This document shows positions 11,300 through 22,000 of a DNA stretch of 64,000 nt, one piece after another. A model generated the notes under the pieces. It was not told the origin of the DNA. It saw nothing but the letters and a program-made list of their open reading frames with translations, and ran no database searches. The stretch is taken from contig OX419346.1 in the NCBI GenBank assembly GCA_948470475.1, positions 10,367,343 through 10,431,342 on the forward strand, given 5' to 3'. This DNA comes from Galaxea fascicularis. Its lineage: Eukaryota; Cnidaria; Anthozoa; Scleractinia; Euphylliidae. The first letter of the stretch is position 1. Each line of letters starts with the position of its first letter. Made by a program: the position numbers and the translations under genes.

Positions 11300-11613
11300 T
11301 TGCATTTCACAATGTGCATTACTTAGGCTAAGCTCTGTTTGCTGGGAAGAGAACTGAACTCACGCAAATCTTTGTCATGGTTTGGCCACTCAGTTAAGTG
11401 GCCGTTTATTGCAAGATCATCTAGAATTACAATAAAACAGGAAATAGTGTTTTTTTCCAGCAAAGATGAGGGCAAACCCCCTTACGTGACACTACGCCTG
11501 TACAAATGTAACACTGCAAATGCTACAGAAATGGGAGGGGTAAAGAAGGTGGGAAAAAAAACATGCCCTGCGCCAAAGCTTCTAGGAAAGAGGCCTGCAA
11601 CCCGATGCTCACT
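11300..11613. mobile_element. Possible remnant of a Ngaro-type terminal repeat
   Basis: CTAAGCTCTGTTTGCTGGG, GGCCGTTTATT, CCAGCAAAGATGAGGG and GAGGCCTGCA occur in the same order as in the terminal repeats of the Ngaro-type element at 37325-37847. Conservation between these landmarks is low. It may be a related solo repeat; an alignment is needed. Confidence 0.35.
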
Positions 11614-12010
11614 GCCTGTTTCATACCGTGAAGGACTAGGTACGAGTCTGTAAATTATGGGATTAGCAACTATTGATCTACATAGTCAGAAAGAGCACGC
11701 CAAGATTCACAAAATCCCAAGTTTGGTGTTAATCGGGCTAGTTTTGACTGAGATACAGGCATTTAAAAACGTAAAAAATTACAAATGTATGGAAATCCGA
11801 ACAAATCCGGACTTTTGTCCGGATTTCCATACATTTCTTTGTAATTTTTTACGTTTTTAAATGCCTGTATCTCAGTCAAAACTAGCCCGATTAACACCAA
11901 ACTTGGGATTTTGTGAATCTCGGTGTGCTCTTTCTGACTATGTAGATCAATAGTTGCTAATCCCATAATTTACAGACTCGTACCTAGTCCTTCACGGTAT
12001 GAAATCAGGC
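11614..12010. mobile_element. 397-bp near-perfect palindrome (foldback MITE)
   Basis: Left arm 11614-11805 and right arm 11820-12010 are inverted copies with very few differences. They are centred on AATCCGGAC/GTCCGGATT near 11813 and start GCCTGTTTCATACCGTGAAG. Open frames on the two strands give nearly the same peptide, an artefact of the palindrome. It lies in the intron of gene 1 and is absent from gene 2. Confidence 0.8.
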
Positions 12011-13272
12011 AATATGCTTAATTCTAAATCTATTCAAGTGCCGGATGTGACACCATCCGGGACATTAATCACGGGGCAGGTCGCATAAAATTATGTATCC
12101 CCTTTGGTAATAAATCTCCTTCTTGAAAGTTGAGGCAAAGCACAATCAGTTGAAATACTATTCCGTACAAGATCAATCTGACCATCTGTGGCTATGGGCA
12201 CCTAATCAACAGTTTCACTGCACCGCAGTCGAGGGAGCATTATTGGTTTTGTCGCGGGTGTATGGAGGTGGAGCTGAAAGGTATATAGCTGTACAATCCG
12301 AACCCATCACTTCATCCTAATCGGCATGATAATTTTTGCCTGGTTTGTCTTTCAGTGGCTTAAATTAGGGCGTTTTCGGCAGCTTAAAATGGAAGTTATT
12401 GACTGAAGTCGGTGCCCAGGGTGGAGCAAAGACTTGCTCTTCTATTTGAGAAGGCGGGTCTGAAAGTGACTCTGGCTGTAAAACGACGTGTTCAAATTAA
12501 GCTTTTTGGAGTAAACGTTGCCAATAATTAGTGGAGCTTGTAATACGCTGTTTTGCGCGCTATTGTTTTGGGAGGTGGAGTTTTGCATATTATTATTACT
12601 CGCGGGAGTTTCAAAATCAGTCAACCATTCTCCCGAACAGCCTCCGAAACGCAAATTTGAAGGGAGTCGAGCAGTGCGTTCAGAAAACCGCATTTCGTCA
12701 GTGCTTGTAGATGTCGTAAACGAGCGAAAATTTGCAGGAGCTTTCCTGACACCCGGTACTAACTTTTCCATATGCTGGGCGTTAACTTAACCGATCAGTT
12801 CGTCGGAATATTCCGCTTTAAGAACAGATTCCATACCAAAACGCTTCCAAAATAATCTATTTTCAGAGCAAATTTGATTATTGAGACCTTAAAAAACAAT
12901 TTTTTGTTCAGAATTATTAATTGCTCCCTCCTCCACAAATTCCAAATGTTGGTACTTGGCCAGGGGAAAAACGTACGCACTGGTGGCCACTTGTTGGCCG
13001 TATTCTTTGTTATCACGCGCACCTTTCTCTAATCAATTTCGAATTTTGGCGCCGGCGCGCGTAAAAAGTACCCAGATGTGTCGCGGCATTCTGAGCGATG
13101 ACGTCGCCCTGGTGTTGTAGCTGTGTGGTCGGCGCGAGAAAACGGTACTTTTAAGAAGTCGCTGAGGTCGCAACAAGTACTTTGCCCTTGTCCCATATAG
13201 AGGTTTAACGTAGCTGTACAACCTGATCCCATCATTTTCCAACCGTGTTTGTATTCTTTAATCTCTACCCAG

Positions 13273-13395
13273 ATGTGGATGAATGTAGCAGTGGTCTGCA
13301 CAACTGCAGCAAGAGTGCATCCTGCATTAACACAGTTGGAAATTTCAGTTGCATGTGCAATCCCGGTTTTACCGGCGACGGTCGCATATGTTCAG
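13273..13395 (+). CDS. Gene 1 exon 4: calcium-binding EGF domain
   Basis: Acceptor CTACCCAG ends at 13272 and donor TTCAG|GTATAA follows. The exon is 123 nt, phase 1 to 1. With the preceding G it reads [35 protein letters not shown] and DGRICSG: the D-x-D-E start and INTVGNFSC core of a cbEGF with six Cys. It is near-identical to three exons of gene 2. The exon plus downstream intron forms a repeat of about 246 bp. The symmetric phase lets copies be added or lost without a frameshift. Confidence 0.88.
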
Positions 13396-13518
13396 GTATA
13401 AATTGCAGTTTTATTAACTTTCTCTCTGCTTTGTGCAGGTACAGAACAGGAGTAACATAGCAATACAACCTGATCCCATCCCCTTCGAACCCGCTTTTTT
13501 GTACTCTTTAATTCTCAG

Positions 13519-13566
13519 ATGTTGATGAATGTAGCAGTGGTTGGCACAATTGCAGCAAGAATGCTG
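13519..13566 (+). pseudogene. Shortened second cbEGF exon of gene 1
   Basis: Acceptor TTCTCAG ends at 13518 and the exon begins as a cbEGF ([16 protein letters not shown]). It then jumps straight to the donor-side sequence CTG|GTATAGC. Compared with 52878-53000, 75 nt (25 codons) covering the last four Cys are missing. The remaining 48 nt keep phase 1 to 1 and still have a GT next to the break. If spliced in, it adds 16 residues holding two Cys; if skipped, the frame is unchanged. Which occurs cannot be told from sequence. Confidence 0.65.
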
Positions 13567-15376
13567 GTATAGCTTGCTGTTGTATTAGTTTTGTCGGTGC
13601 TGAAAGGTGTATAGCTGTACAATCATAGATAAAATTGAAAATGCATAGTTGTTTACTGTTGTTGTTGTTGTTGTTTTGTTTTTTTTTGTGTGTGCACACT
13701 ACAAGGGCGTTTTCGGTAGCTGAAAAAGGATCTGACTGAAGACGGTTCCCAGAGTGGAACAAGTTAAAACGTTTTAGTATGGGATAAATTGAGATGGGGC
13801 CCTACTGGTGTTGCACTATAAACAACGGCATGGTGTTTGAGAAAAAAATTAGTTCCACCCCCACCCCCAACGCTTCGATCACGGATTAAAAAGCCGATAC
13901 AGAGGTTCTGTAATTGCCTTTGAGTAGAAACGGGACCGCAGGTGACCTTGTTCTGATACAAATCTCCGTGTTTTTTTTTTTATTGTAAATGTGGACCAGT
14001 TAGCGAACAAACAACAGCTAAACACATGAAAGGCGGTGACCTCTGCATCAAACCAAGGTCACCTTTTACTCGAAGACCAGGTCATTGAATACACAAAGGT
14101 TTTATGGACTACAGCAATAGCCCACGTATAAGAATCTGAATTTTTCAATTTAGCCAAAATGGGTTCTTATATAATTTAATAGTACTTACCATAGAGCAAT
14201 GCCTATAGGCAGTTCATTGCAGATACAGTATCATGTGTCTTTAACAAAACATGACAAAGAAACTCATGTTACGTTGATACCAAATTCATTACAAGTTCAA
14301 GCAATGAAGAGAGATGAAAAAAAAATAAATTAAAACTGTATGGCTCTAGCGCTTGAGGTTTGATCAATAGGAATACAACATGGCGCTTAAGATTGAAAGC
14401 AAAAAAAAAAAACAATTATCTCAAGTTACGTTTAAACAGATGATGATCTTAATTCAGCGGTTTTTACCTATACAATTTTACAGCAACCCTACTGAAAAGC
14501 ACCTAGCTTAAAATCTTAGCGTTAATAGGTTCTTATGTGGAGGGGGCTTAAAATGAAAATTTTAGCCTAACAGATTCTTAAAACCCAGGTTCTTATACGT
14601 GGGCTATACTGTATTAAACAACTGCACGTAGAAAACTTACAAAAAAACTTGTAAAAAGAAAATATGAATAAACGAACGAAACACGTAACGACGCGCTCTT
14701 AAGTACAGTTTTACAGTATTAATTGCGTTAGTCTTTTGCATGGTGAGTAATTATTTAGTACATTACCTTTTTCATTCGCTCTTCAATGGCTGGTGTCTTT
14801 TCTTAGGAAGGTTGCTTATCATTATGCAAAGAAACACATCTACCGCGATATGTATAAGAAAAGGCCATACCGCCCAGCAAGCTAAGCTTCAATTATGTCC
14901 GATATATCTTAATCCAAATGACAGTCCCTGAAAAAGAATTACTATTTTCATGGTATTTAATCGTCTTACTGTATACTAATCAAGCATTATATAGACTTGG
15001 TTAGTATTGACTCTTGATGAGTCCTTGATTGCACCAATTAACCAAAAAGCTACATTCACAAAATTTCAAGTAGAGCCAGCTTTTTAGGCAACGGACTATC
15101 AGAGAGCTTGATTTCACCATTAGACAATATTCCTAGTTGATGTTGTCAAAACGTAGTCATTGAAAATTTCAGCCTTTTGACTCGGGACTAAGACAATTCA
15201 AAAGCATAGTGAAATTATGGGGTCTGCAACAACGCCAAGCAAATTAAAAATGAAAAAGAAGAGGAAGGAGAGAAAAAAAGGAACTCCCTACTATCCACCA
15301 TAATTATCTTTATATTGCCGACTTTAATGTCTTTTCGTGTGTTTTATGCTTTATAACAACTGTTTTTCCTGTCTAG
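13567..15376 (+). other. Gene 1 last intron
   Basis: The intron contains a (GTT)n tract (13656-13685), segments paralogous to 53000-54401 of gene 2, and a 504-bp MITE (14110-14613). No additional exon is supported. It ends with TTTTTCCTGTCTAG before the EAR exon. Confidence 0.6.
14110..14613. mobile_element. 504-bp MITE
   Basis: TACAGCAATAGCCCACGTAT at 14110-14129 and its imperfect reverse complement ATACGTGGGCTATACTGTA at 14595-14613 form the TIRs, together with adjoining AAGAA/TTCTT. Gene 2 retains only the right half (about 53445-53645, ending ATACGTGGGCTATTACTGTA). The insertion therefore predates the gene duplication, and gene 2 lost the left arm. Confidence 0.65.
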
Positions 15377-16383
15377 ACTGTAACAGTACTTCGCTCCGCT
15401 TCGAAGTATATCAAGATCTGCCGACCAATTATCCTCGGGCAGTTGAACAGTTCATCATTGACGAAAGTCTGTTTCTTGCTTTCATTGACTGGTTTATTAC
15501 GAAATCTTTCATCTACAAACTGAACAATTTAACCGGAAAATTTGCACTTCATCAGACCTTACTGATCCAAGGTGCATATGCCTTTGACTATTTTATGATA
15601 GTTGATAAACATTACCTGGGCGTTCCTCTCCGCTTTCATGCTAAAGTTGCTATTTATCCGTGGAATGGAACACAGTTTGTCAATTTTCAAAACGTTCCAT
15701 TCAAAGAAGCAACCACATTGTTCTTCTTCACAATTTTGCCAGAAAGGTTTCTCGCCGTTACAAGTGACAACAACGTAACTTCCGTATACAAATGGAATGA
15801 TCATGATACACAGTTTGAAAAGTTTAAAGATATCGCATCATCCGAGAAAGCTTATGGTGTCACGATGTTTGTAATAAACAATGAAACTTTTATCGCCATT
15901 GCAAACTGTTGGAGCAGCAAGTATGGACTTGCTGTGCCATCATCTGTGTACAAGTGGTCAGCGAACAGCTTTGTGAAAATCCAGTCTCTCCAGACCTACG
16001 GAGCAGTTGATGTAAAATCTTTCAGCATCAGTGGTGATATATTTCTCGCCTTTGCCAACAGTCACAATGGAAGTAGCCCCTTTATTGACTCCTTCATTTA
16101 CAAATGGAATGGCACCAAATTCACGCTGTTTCAGTCCATTCCTACTCGTAGAACAGTAAAGTTCTCCTTGCATGTATTTGTGATGTGCGGCGAAACCTAT
16201 CTTGGTGTGGCCAATTACCGCCTCAGGTCAATCGTGTATCGGTTTTCTGGATCACAGTTCATCAAATATCAAGAGATTGCTACTCGCGTCGCAACCCATC
16301 TGAAGTCATTTGAATACAAAAGTCAAACTTACATTGTTGTTGCAAAAAACTGGGGGAACAGTACAGTGTACAAATGGGTATAA
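15377..16383 (+). CDS. Gene 1 last exon: seven EAR/EPTP repeats (beta-propeller)
   Basis: Acceptor CTGTCTAG ends at 15376 and the stop codon ends at 16383. The exon encodes 334 residues starting DCNST after the phase-1 join. Seven repeats of about 45 residues share the pattern F-x-x-Y/F-Q-x-I/L, then a strand ending in G/N-E/D, then FLAFA or YLGV, then S-x-V/I-Y-K-W. They start near residues 8, 52, 97, 142, 195, 243 and 289 of the exon product. This is the EAR (EPTP) domain of TSPEAR/LGI-type proteins, known to fold as a seven-bladed propeller that binds extracellular partners. Several N-x-S/T sites (NLTG, NGTQ, NNET) fit a secreted glycoprotein. The frame is intact, so the gene is probably expressed. 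Function in this organism is unknown; extracellular matrix, skeletal matrix or recognition roles are possible. Confidence 0.88.
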
Positions 16384-16840
16384 AATACGATGAAACTAAA
16401 GGACCCGCTTGAGACCTGAATGGTAGACCTTTCCACAGGAATTGAAGGGAACACTGACATGATAATAAGCTCTACTGTTTTTCGTTTTGTAGTCATAGAA
16501 ACAGACTGATAAGAGGCTTACGTAGTACTGAAGATGTCACTATAGAAAACAATACTTATTCAGGGTGCAAGAAGATCTGTGTCACTTGAGGGTTTTCTTT
16601 TTGTTTACTCCACATAATTTATCATAATAAATAAAATATATTACGATGCTTAAGAAGAGGGAAGGAGTGAAAAAGGGCACGATTATAAAATAATTTATTC
16701 AGGGTGCAAGAAGATCTGTGTCACTTGAGGGTTTTCTTTTGTTTACTCCACATAATTTATCATAATAAATAAAATATATTACGATGCTTAAGAAGAGGGA
16801 AGGAGTGAAAAAGGGCACGATTATAAATAATCATTTATTG
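16384..16840 (+). repeat. Gene 1 3' UTR with 139-bp tandem duplication and poly(A) signals
   Basis: A block beginning CAGGGTGCAAGAAGATCTGT at 16561 is repeated at 16700 with about one base difference. Each copy carries AATAAATAAAA (16626 and about 16764), a plausible polyadenylation signal. Gene 2 has one diverged copy at 55575, with AATAAG at the same place. The near-identity of the two copies means a recent duplication. Confidence 0.7.
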
Positions 16841-17152
16841 TTTATATGCCTTTTTAAATAACATTGGATAATTTAGTAGGATAAAACAGGAAAACTTGCT
16901 ATAAATAGAAAATATGAGAAACAGAAGTAAAGGAAATGAGAGCTCTGGGCCCGGTTGTTCGAAAGCCGATTAACATAATCCAGGATTAGCGTAAACTTTG
17001 GTTGCGGTTTTTAACTATTGGATGAAAGTTGTTTTCGCTGATTTTTGTTTTCCAGGATTGACTTCCCCTAATCTAAAATTTTGCAGAATATCGGCATTGA
17101 ACAACGTTTGGGGACAGAGAAATAAGCTCCTTGATTAACTTTTAATCCTGGT

Positions 17153-18772
17153 TTATTTAGTATAATCAACGATTCCTCCAAGTTTAAACTTATCAGTAAA
17201 GACCCTACAATTACTCGTGAAAGTAGGCTTCAACGGTTTCTCAGGGATCTGAAAAAACAAGGTAAATTGGAGAATGATTTATATGACAGCATCTACCCCA
17301 GCGGGTCCCAACCGGCCAGAATATACGGTTTGCCCAAAATGCATAAATTACGCGATCCTACATCCACACCCCCTTTCCGCCCCATAGTTTCATCTATTGG
17401 CACATATAACTACAATTTAGCTAAGCTTTTGTGCAATCTCCTTGAACCACATATTCCCAATGATTACAATGCCACTGACACTTTCACGTTTGTTCAGGAA
17501 ATTAACAACTTACCCATGTTTGGCAAATTTCTCATTTCCTTTGATGTGGAAAGCTTGTTTACCAACATCCCTCTCGAGGAATGTATTGACCTGGCGGTCA
17601 AATACATCTCCGAGGGAAGCCCTGACCTCAAGCTTACCCCCCCTGATCTCAAACGTCTTTTTACATTTGCCACTGCTGAAACTCACTTTCTGTTTAAAGG
17701 TTCCTTTTATGACCAAATTGATGGTGTTGCCATGGGTTCACCCCTAGCACCTGTCCTCGCCAATCTCTTCATGGGTCACCATGAAAAGATTTGGTTAGAG
17801 CAATATCTAGGTCCTGATGTTCTATTTTATCGTCGTTATGTGGATGATACGTTTTGTTTATTCCATTCAGAACAGGATGCTATTGCATTTTTCGACTATA
17901 TCAATAGTCAACATCCCAACATACGTTTCACGATGGAGAAAGAAATTGAACATGTTTTGCCATTTTTAGATGTCTTAATCGACAATACCCACCGTAGTTC
18001 CGTCGTCACTAGTACCTTCCGTAAGAAGACCTTCACGGGTTTGCTCACCAATTACTTCAGTTTCACACCTCTGTCATACAAAATTGGTCTTATCAGGACA
18101 TTAATTGATAGGGTTTTTAAAATCAACAACACTTGGTTAGGCTTCCACAAGGACATTACGAAATTAGTGTTCATTTTGCGCAAGAATCTTTTCCCCGTTC
18201 ACCTCATCGACAAATGCGTCTATCGATATTTGAACACAGCCATTGACCGACACGGCTCCACTCAAACACCTCCTTCCTCCAATATCAATTCACAGGGTAA
18301 ACAATACTTTTACAAGTTACCTTATTTAGGCCGTTTTTCTACTGTAGCTCAAAGCAAAATACGTCGCCTTGTTAATCGTTATTGTAATGATCTTGACATC
18401 AAACTGGTGTTTACCACGTTTAAATTAAGAAATCTTTTCTCTGTGAAGGATTCTGTCCCTAGAGAACTCCGTTCACGTGTGATTTACAAATTTACTTGTG
18501 CTTGCTGTAATGCTTGCTATATTGGCGAAACTAGTCGTCATTTTTCCACACGTGTCCGTGAACATCTCTCTTCAGACAAGTCCTCACACATTTTCAAACA
18601 CTTACTAAGTTCAGAACGTTGCCGTCAATCTTGCTCTACAGATTGTTTCGAAATTCTTGATTCTGCCCCTACTAGATTTCAACTCAAACTTAAGGAGGCT
18701 ATGCACATAAATTGGGAAAAGCCTAATTTAAACCAACAAGTTCATCACGTCAACCTGACACTTACGCTTTAG
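17153..18772 (+). CDS. Penelope-like reverse transcriptase with GIY-YIG endonuclease
   Basis: The uninterrupted frame (at least 501 codons from 17267, open back to 17153) starts inside the protein because of 5' truncation. The N-terminal part has IYGLPKMHK, then the fingers/palm (FDVESLFTNIP, GVAMGSPLAPVLANLFM, FYRRYVDDTF with the YVDD catalytic box at 17833-17844). The C-terminal part has FTCACCNACYIGETSRHF and TRVREH, the GIY-YIG endonuclease with its Cys cluster and conserved Arg. The order RT then GIY-YIG is the Penelope/Athena layout. The lack of stops suggests recent insertion. Upstream residues are missing, so it is not expected to move on its own. Confidence 0.9.
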   Translation, partial: LFSIINDSSKFKLISKDPTITRESRLQRFLRDLKKQGKLENDLYDSIYPSGSQPARIYGLPKMHKLRDPTSTPPFRPIVSSIGTYNYNLAKLLCNLLEPHIPNDYNATDTFTFVQEINNLPMFGKFLISFDVESLFTNIPLEECIDLAVKYISEGSPDLKLTPPDLKRLFTFATAETHFLFKGSFYDQIDGVAMGSPLAPVLANLFMGHHEKIWLEQYLGPDVLFYRRYVDDTFCLFHSEQDAIAFFDYINSQHPNIRFTMEKEIEHVLPFLDVLIDNTHRSSVVTSTFRKKTFTGLLTNYFSFTPLSYKIGLIRTLIDRVFKINNTWLGFHKDITKLVFILRKNLFPVHLIDKCVYRYLNTAIDRHGSTQTPPSSNINSQGKQYFYKLPYLGRFSTVAQSKIRRLVNRYCNDLDIKLVFTTFKLRNLFSVKDSVPRELRSRVIYKFTCACCNACYIGETSRHFSTRVREHLSSDKSSHIFKHLLSSERCRQSCSTDCFEILDSAPTRFQLKLKEAMHINWEKPNLNQQVHHVNLTLTL

Positions 18773-18884
18773 CTTTATGTTCTTTCACACTTTGTTACTC
18801 ACTCAAATATTTTTGTCACTTAATCTTAATTAATTATGTATGTTTTACCTAGTTGTCATAAAGTCCAACGGTTTTTCAAATACT

Positions 18885-18926
18885 ATGTAACTGACGATGA
18901 TGTTGGCAACATCGAAACATGTCTTT
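18885..18926 (+). ncRNA. Hammerhead-ribozyme-like motif in the Penelope-like 3' region
   Basis: CTGACGA (18891-18897) fits the core CUGANGA. A 6-bp stem II (GATGTT/AACATC) with a GGC loop follows, then GAAAC (18914-18918), a minimal stem III and GTC at 18921-18923 as the cleavage triplet. Stem I is weak: only about 2 bp can be seen. The element type makes a ribozyme plausible; activity is doubtful. Confidence 0.5.
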
Positions 18927-19033
18927 TAAAATTAAAAATGTCGCAATCTTCTTAAAAATCTCGATTTGGTTTCTGCTGTCTCGACCTTTTAATCCTGGAT
19001 TTGCGTTAATCGGCTTTCGAACAACTGGGCCCT

Positions 19034-22000
19034 GACTTTTAAATAGTTGTTTTGTAGGTTTCTGGAGAATAGAAATAGGGATATCATTCCAAAAATAACA
19101 TCCAATAAGTTTTAGCCAAAATTTCCCAATATTTATCAGTCTGAAAAAGGGCTAGGAGTCAGATGCTGAAGTAATGCAATTCGACTGGAAAAGTGTTCAT
19201 ATAAATTTTAACTATGTTAGGAAGCTTAATGAGACCAAACTTTACTTAATGGGGACTGAGTGATATGATCACAAAGTGGGACATTGTTAATGATTCTAAC
19301 TACTTTGTTTCGAACCTTTACCAGTCAGTCTACGCAGTTGTACTCTACACTTTAGGTGTAGCAATATTAATGTATTCTGTATTACTCTGTTGGGCAATTT
19401 AAGCTTTTTAATTTTTGTCCCATTCTTTATATGTTACCAATATATTCCATTCCGAAATGCGTTTGTACTCTGACAACGCACAGATGACAAAAACGTACAT
19501 TACCTATGAGCCGCATGCCTATTAGTGCTCCAAGCAGTGTATTTTTGTTTTTAGTTTTTGTTCAATTAGCTAAAGCCATTTCCCTTTACCAATGAAAAGG
19601 CATTCCCGGACGAATTTTTTTTTTCTCTGTGCTTTGTCCTGGGGGAAATAATTTATCGCCAATTGAAATGACTCCTTTGCGAAGATTTATCTGAACAGAA
19701 AACTGTGTGGCCAACCCTAGTTGGAAATCTTAAGCAAGTTAGGTAAGGATTCTAATTAAACACTTGTCATTATTCAACGATATGTCGTCGCGCCGTTTCA
19801 GCAGGTTTTCCATTTTCTGTTAAAGAAAATGACATAATTAAGCTTTAGTTAAGCACGTTGGGTACTGTTTCAGTAGGGTAGCGTTTCTCGGAACATCGTT
19901 TGGTAGTTTGATGTAATGAGTTATAATAATCGCTACTCAACTTAGTCACTTTAAACAAAGAGAGGGTGACCTTCATCCTTTTTCGCTTTGAAATGAATGC
20001 CAATCTTCACTGTAAATTTTACAATTAATTGCGCCAGTGTAATATGAAGTAGCTATCATGGGGTTCCAGTATCCTGTATTTCTAGACATCAGTGATATCT
20101 CACAGGTATAGGGTAATTCATTAAAAGTGCCGTGCAGAGTTTTTAGCACTTCTTGAGTTTACTGGTAATATTTTCAGATTTCATAAACTTTATTAGTGTA
20201 TGGGCTCGCTTGTTCGCCAGCATTTTTTGAAGTAGCAGACACTTGTCATGAACTTTAAGTTTGCATGTGTAAGTTGTGACTTAGCTGTTAAATATTTAAC
20301 AATAAGGGATTCTACCTTGTAAATAGTAGTAGTGTATGTTTCAAGCAGTGTGCTTTTGTTTCGCGTTTCATGCTTGCTGAATCATTACCCCGTTTAGGAT
20401 ATATGGGCATCGCGGGGATAAAACCGATTTGTTCTCCGGCTGTAGTTTTGTGCGGCAGGGGAAAAACGATGAGGACAGTTCAAGTAATTACTTGGCAAAG
20501 ACTTCTCTGAGTAAAATATGACTCAAAAACTAAGAAGGCAAATTGAGTTAATTTTCAAGGAAACTTATTCTAAATGAAGGCTTGTCAAGTTATCAACTGA
20601 TACCCTAAGATTTTAGTGTTTGGTTTCAGCACGGTATTTCCATCTCATGTTTACTTATTAATAGCAACTGTTAGAGAACGTTATACTTCAGTTGAGTATG
20701 TTGGGTACTGTTTAAATTGATGGCAACGTTTCTCAAAACATCGTAGCTTGTCTCTTTATTACGAGTTACTAACCGGTATACAACTTAGACTGAATGCCAT
20801 TATTATCAGTGTATATTTCAAAGCTATCTGGAGAAATTCATCAGGATAATGAATAGTGCCGTGAACAGTATTCAGCTCTTCTTGATTTTAATGTCAATGT
20901 TTACATTCATTTAGTGCGCTCGTTTTTTTCGATTTCAGGTCTTTTACCAGTCTGGGCGCAAAGGAGGTGGGGGGGGGGGGGGGGGCGAGAAGGGATAAAC
21001 AGAGAGGGGATTAATGAAGTTAGCTCAGTTCCAAGAGCGAAGAAAGAAGAGTATCCCTTCTGGAAAATGAGGCACAGTGTAGGTAGTGAAAAGTTGAAGC
21101 ACTTGGTGGTCATGCAGCTGAAGACCAAGAACAACCTTGCTGTGTTCCGAATTCGCTAGCAATAAATGGTTTGCTGTTTATTGTAATTTTGTTGAAAAAA
21201 CAGATTTATTAAATTCCTTGAAAAAGTCTATGTAAACGGTGATTTTTAATATGATACAACTTTTCACCTTTCCTTCTCGAAGTAATTTGTTTTGAAAAAC
21301 GCCTTTATCAGGTGTTGAATATAGAAATAGCAAAAGTCCATACAGGGTTTCAAGTAAATGAACCAATCGGCCACAATTTTTGGCAAGGGCCCACACTGAA
21401 CAGAAATCAGAAAAGAGGAGATATGACAACCCGCAAGCCTTTGTTACCGAAAGATTGGTCAGTTTGAAATTACCGATTTAAATGCCCACTAAAATTGAGG
21501 ACAATAGAAAGTGTTGATGGAATAGGCATTACTATCCTTCGGGATAATGTTCTCTGTCACTCACACTTCATCGCTTCACAGTTTTTGGGAAATTTTATAT
21601 CACCAACTATCGCAGCTAACACAGGCCAGATCTGCAGGGTACCAACCATGATGAGGCTGTTTTTACACAATAATGACAATAATTACTCTAACCAGAATTA
21701 TGAACTTTCATGTTTTTTTCTGTGTATATCTTTACGATTAACTGACATGAGAGTTCAACGGAAAAGGGACGTGCAAATTACCAGTAGATGGGATGGGGGG
21801 GGGGGGAACGGACGAAGGGGAAAAGGAAGTGCCCCCAGCAAAGCTATTGGTTTTTCATTTCGCCCCTTTAATTTATTTATATGCAAATTAAAGACATCTG
21901 CAAAATAGATCAGCTTGCCATGTTTTCTAAAAACCTCTCGAACTCCCCGCTCGGATCATCCGCCGTGTTATTTTTAAGGTGAGAACAAGCGATCCAGTTA

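Larger units (their letters stand above)
10761..13272 (+). other. Gene 1 intron before cbEGF
   Basis: The intron holds a possible Ngaro-related remnant (about 11300-11613), a large palindrome (11614-12010) and relics of the cbEGF intron repeat. GCTGAAAGGTATATAGCTGT at 12272 resembles 13600 and 53033, and TAGCTGTACAACCTGATCCC at 13211 resembles 52573. The relics suggest that earlier cbEGF exon copies were lost here. No intact exon is seen. Confidence 0.5.
17152..18985 (+). mobile_element. Penelope-like retroelement (5'-truncated), 13-bp TSD
   Basis: The insertion is bounded by direct repeats CTTTTAATCCTGG at 17139-17151 and 18986-18998, both within the host MITE. It contains one long open frame and a 3' region with a hammerhead-like motif (18891-18923), which known Penelope-like elements carry. 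The open frame starts at the very edge of the insertion, so the 5' end is truncated. Confidence 0.85.
16945..19033. mobile_element. MITE split by a Penelope-like element
   Basis: The TIRs are GGGCCCGGTTGTTCGAAAGC at about 16947 and the complement GCTTTCGAACAACTGGGCCC ending near 19032, with CCAGGATTA inside each. In spacer 3 the equivalent place reads GAGAGCTCCTTTAAATAG (55847) without the element. The MITE proper is about 250 bp; the rest is the nested element at 17152-18985. Confidence 0.7.

Noticed and set aside
11657..11966. Two matching ORFs on opposite strands
   Set aside because: They are the two arms of one palindrome, not paired genes.
20907..21159. ORFs across the G-run in spacer 1
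   Set aside because: The paralogous place in spacer 3 (57790) does not keep the frame, so no exon is supported.
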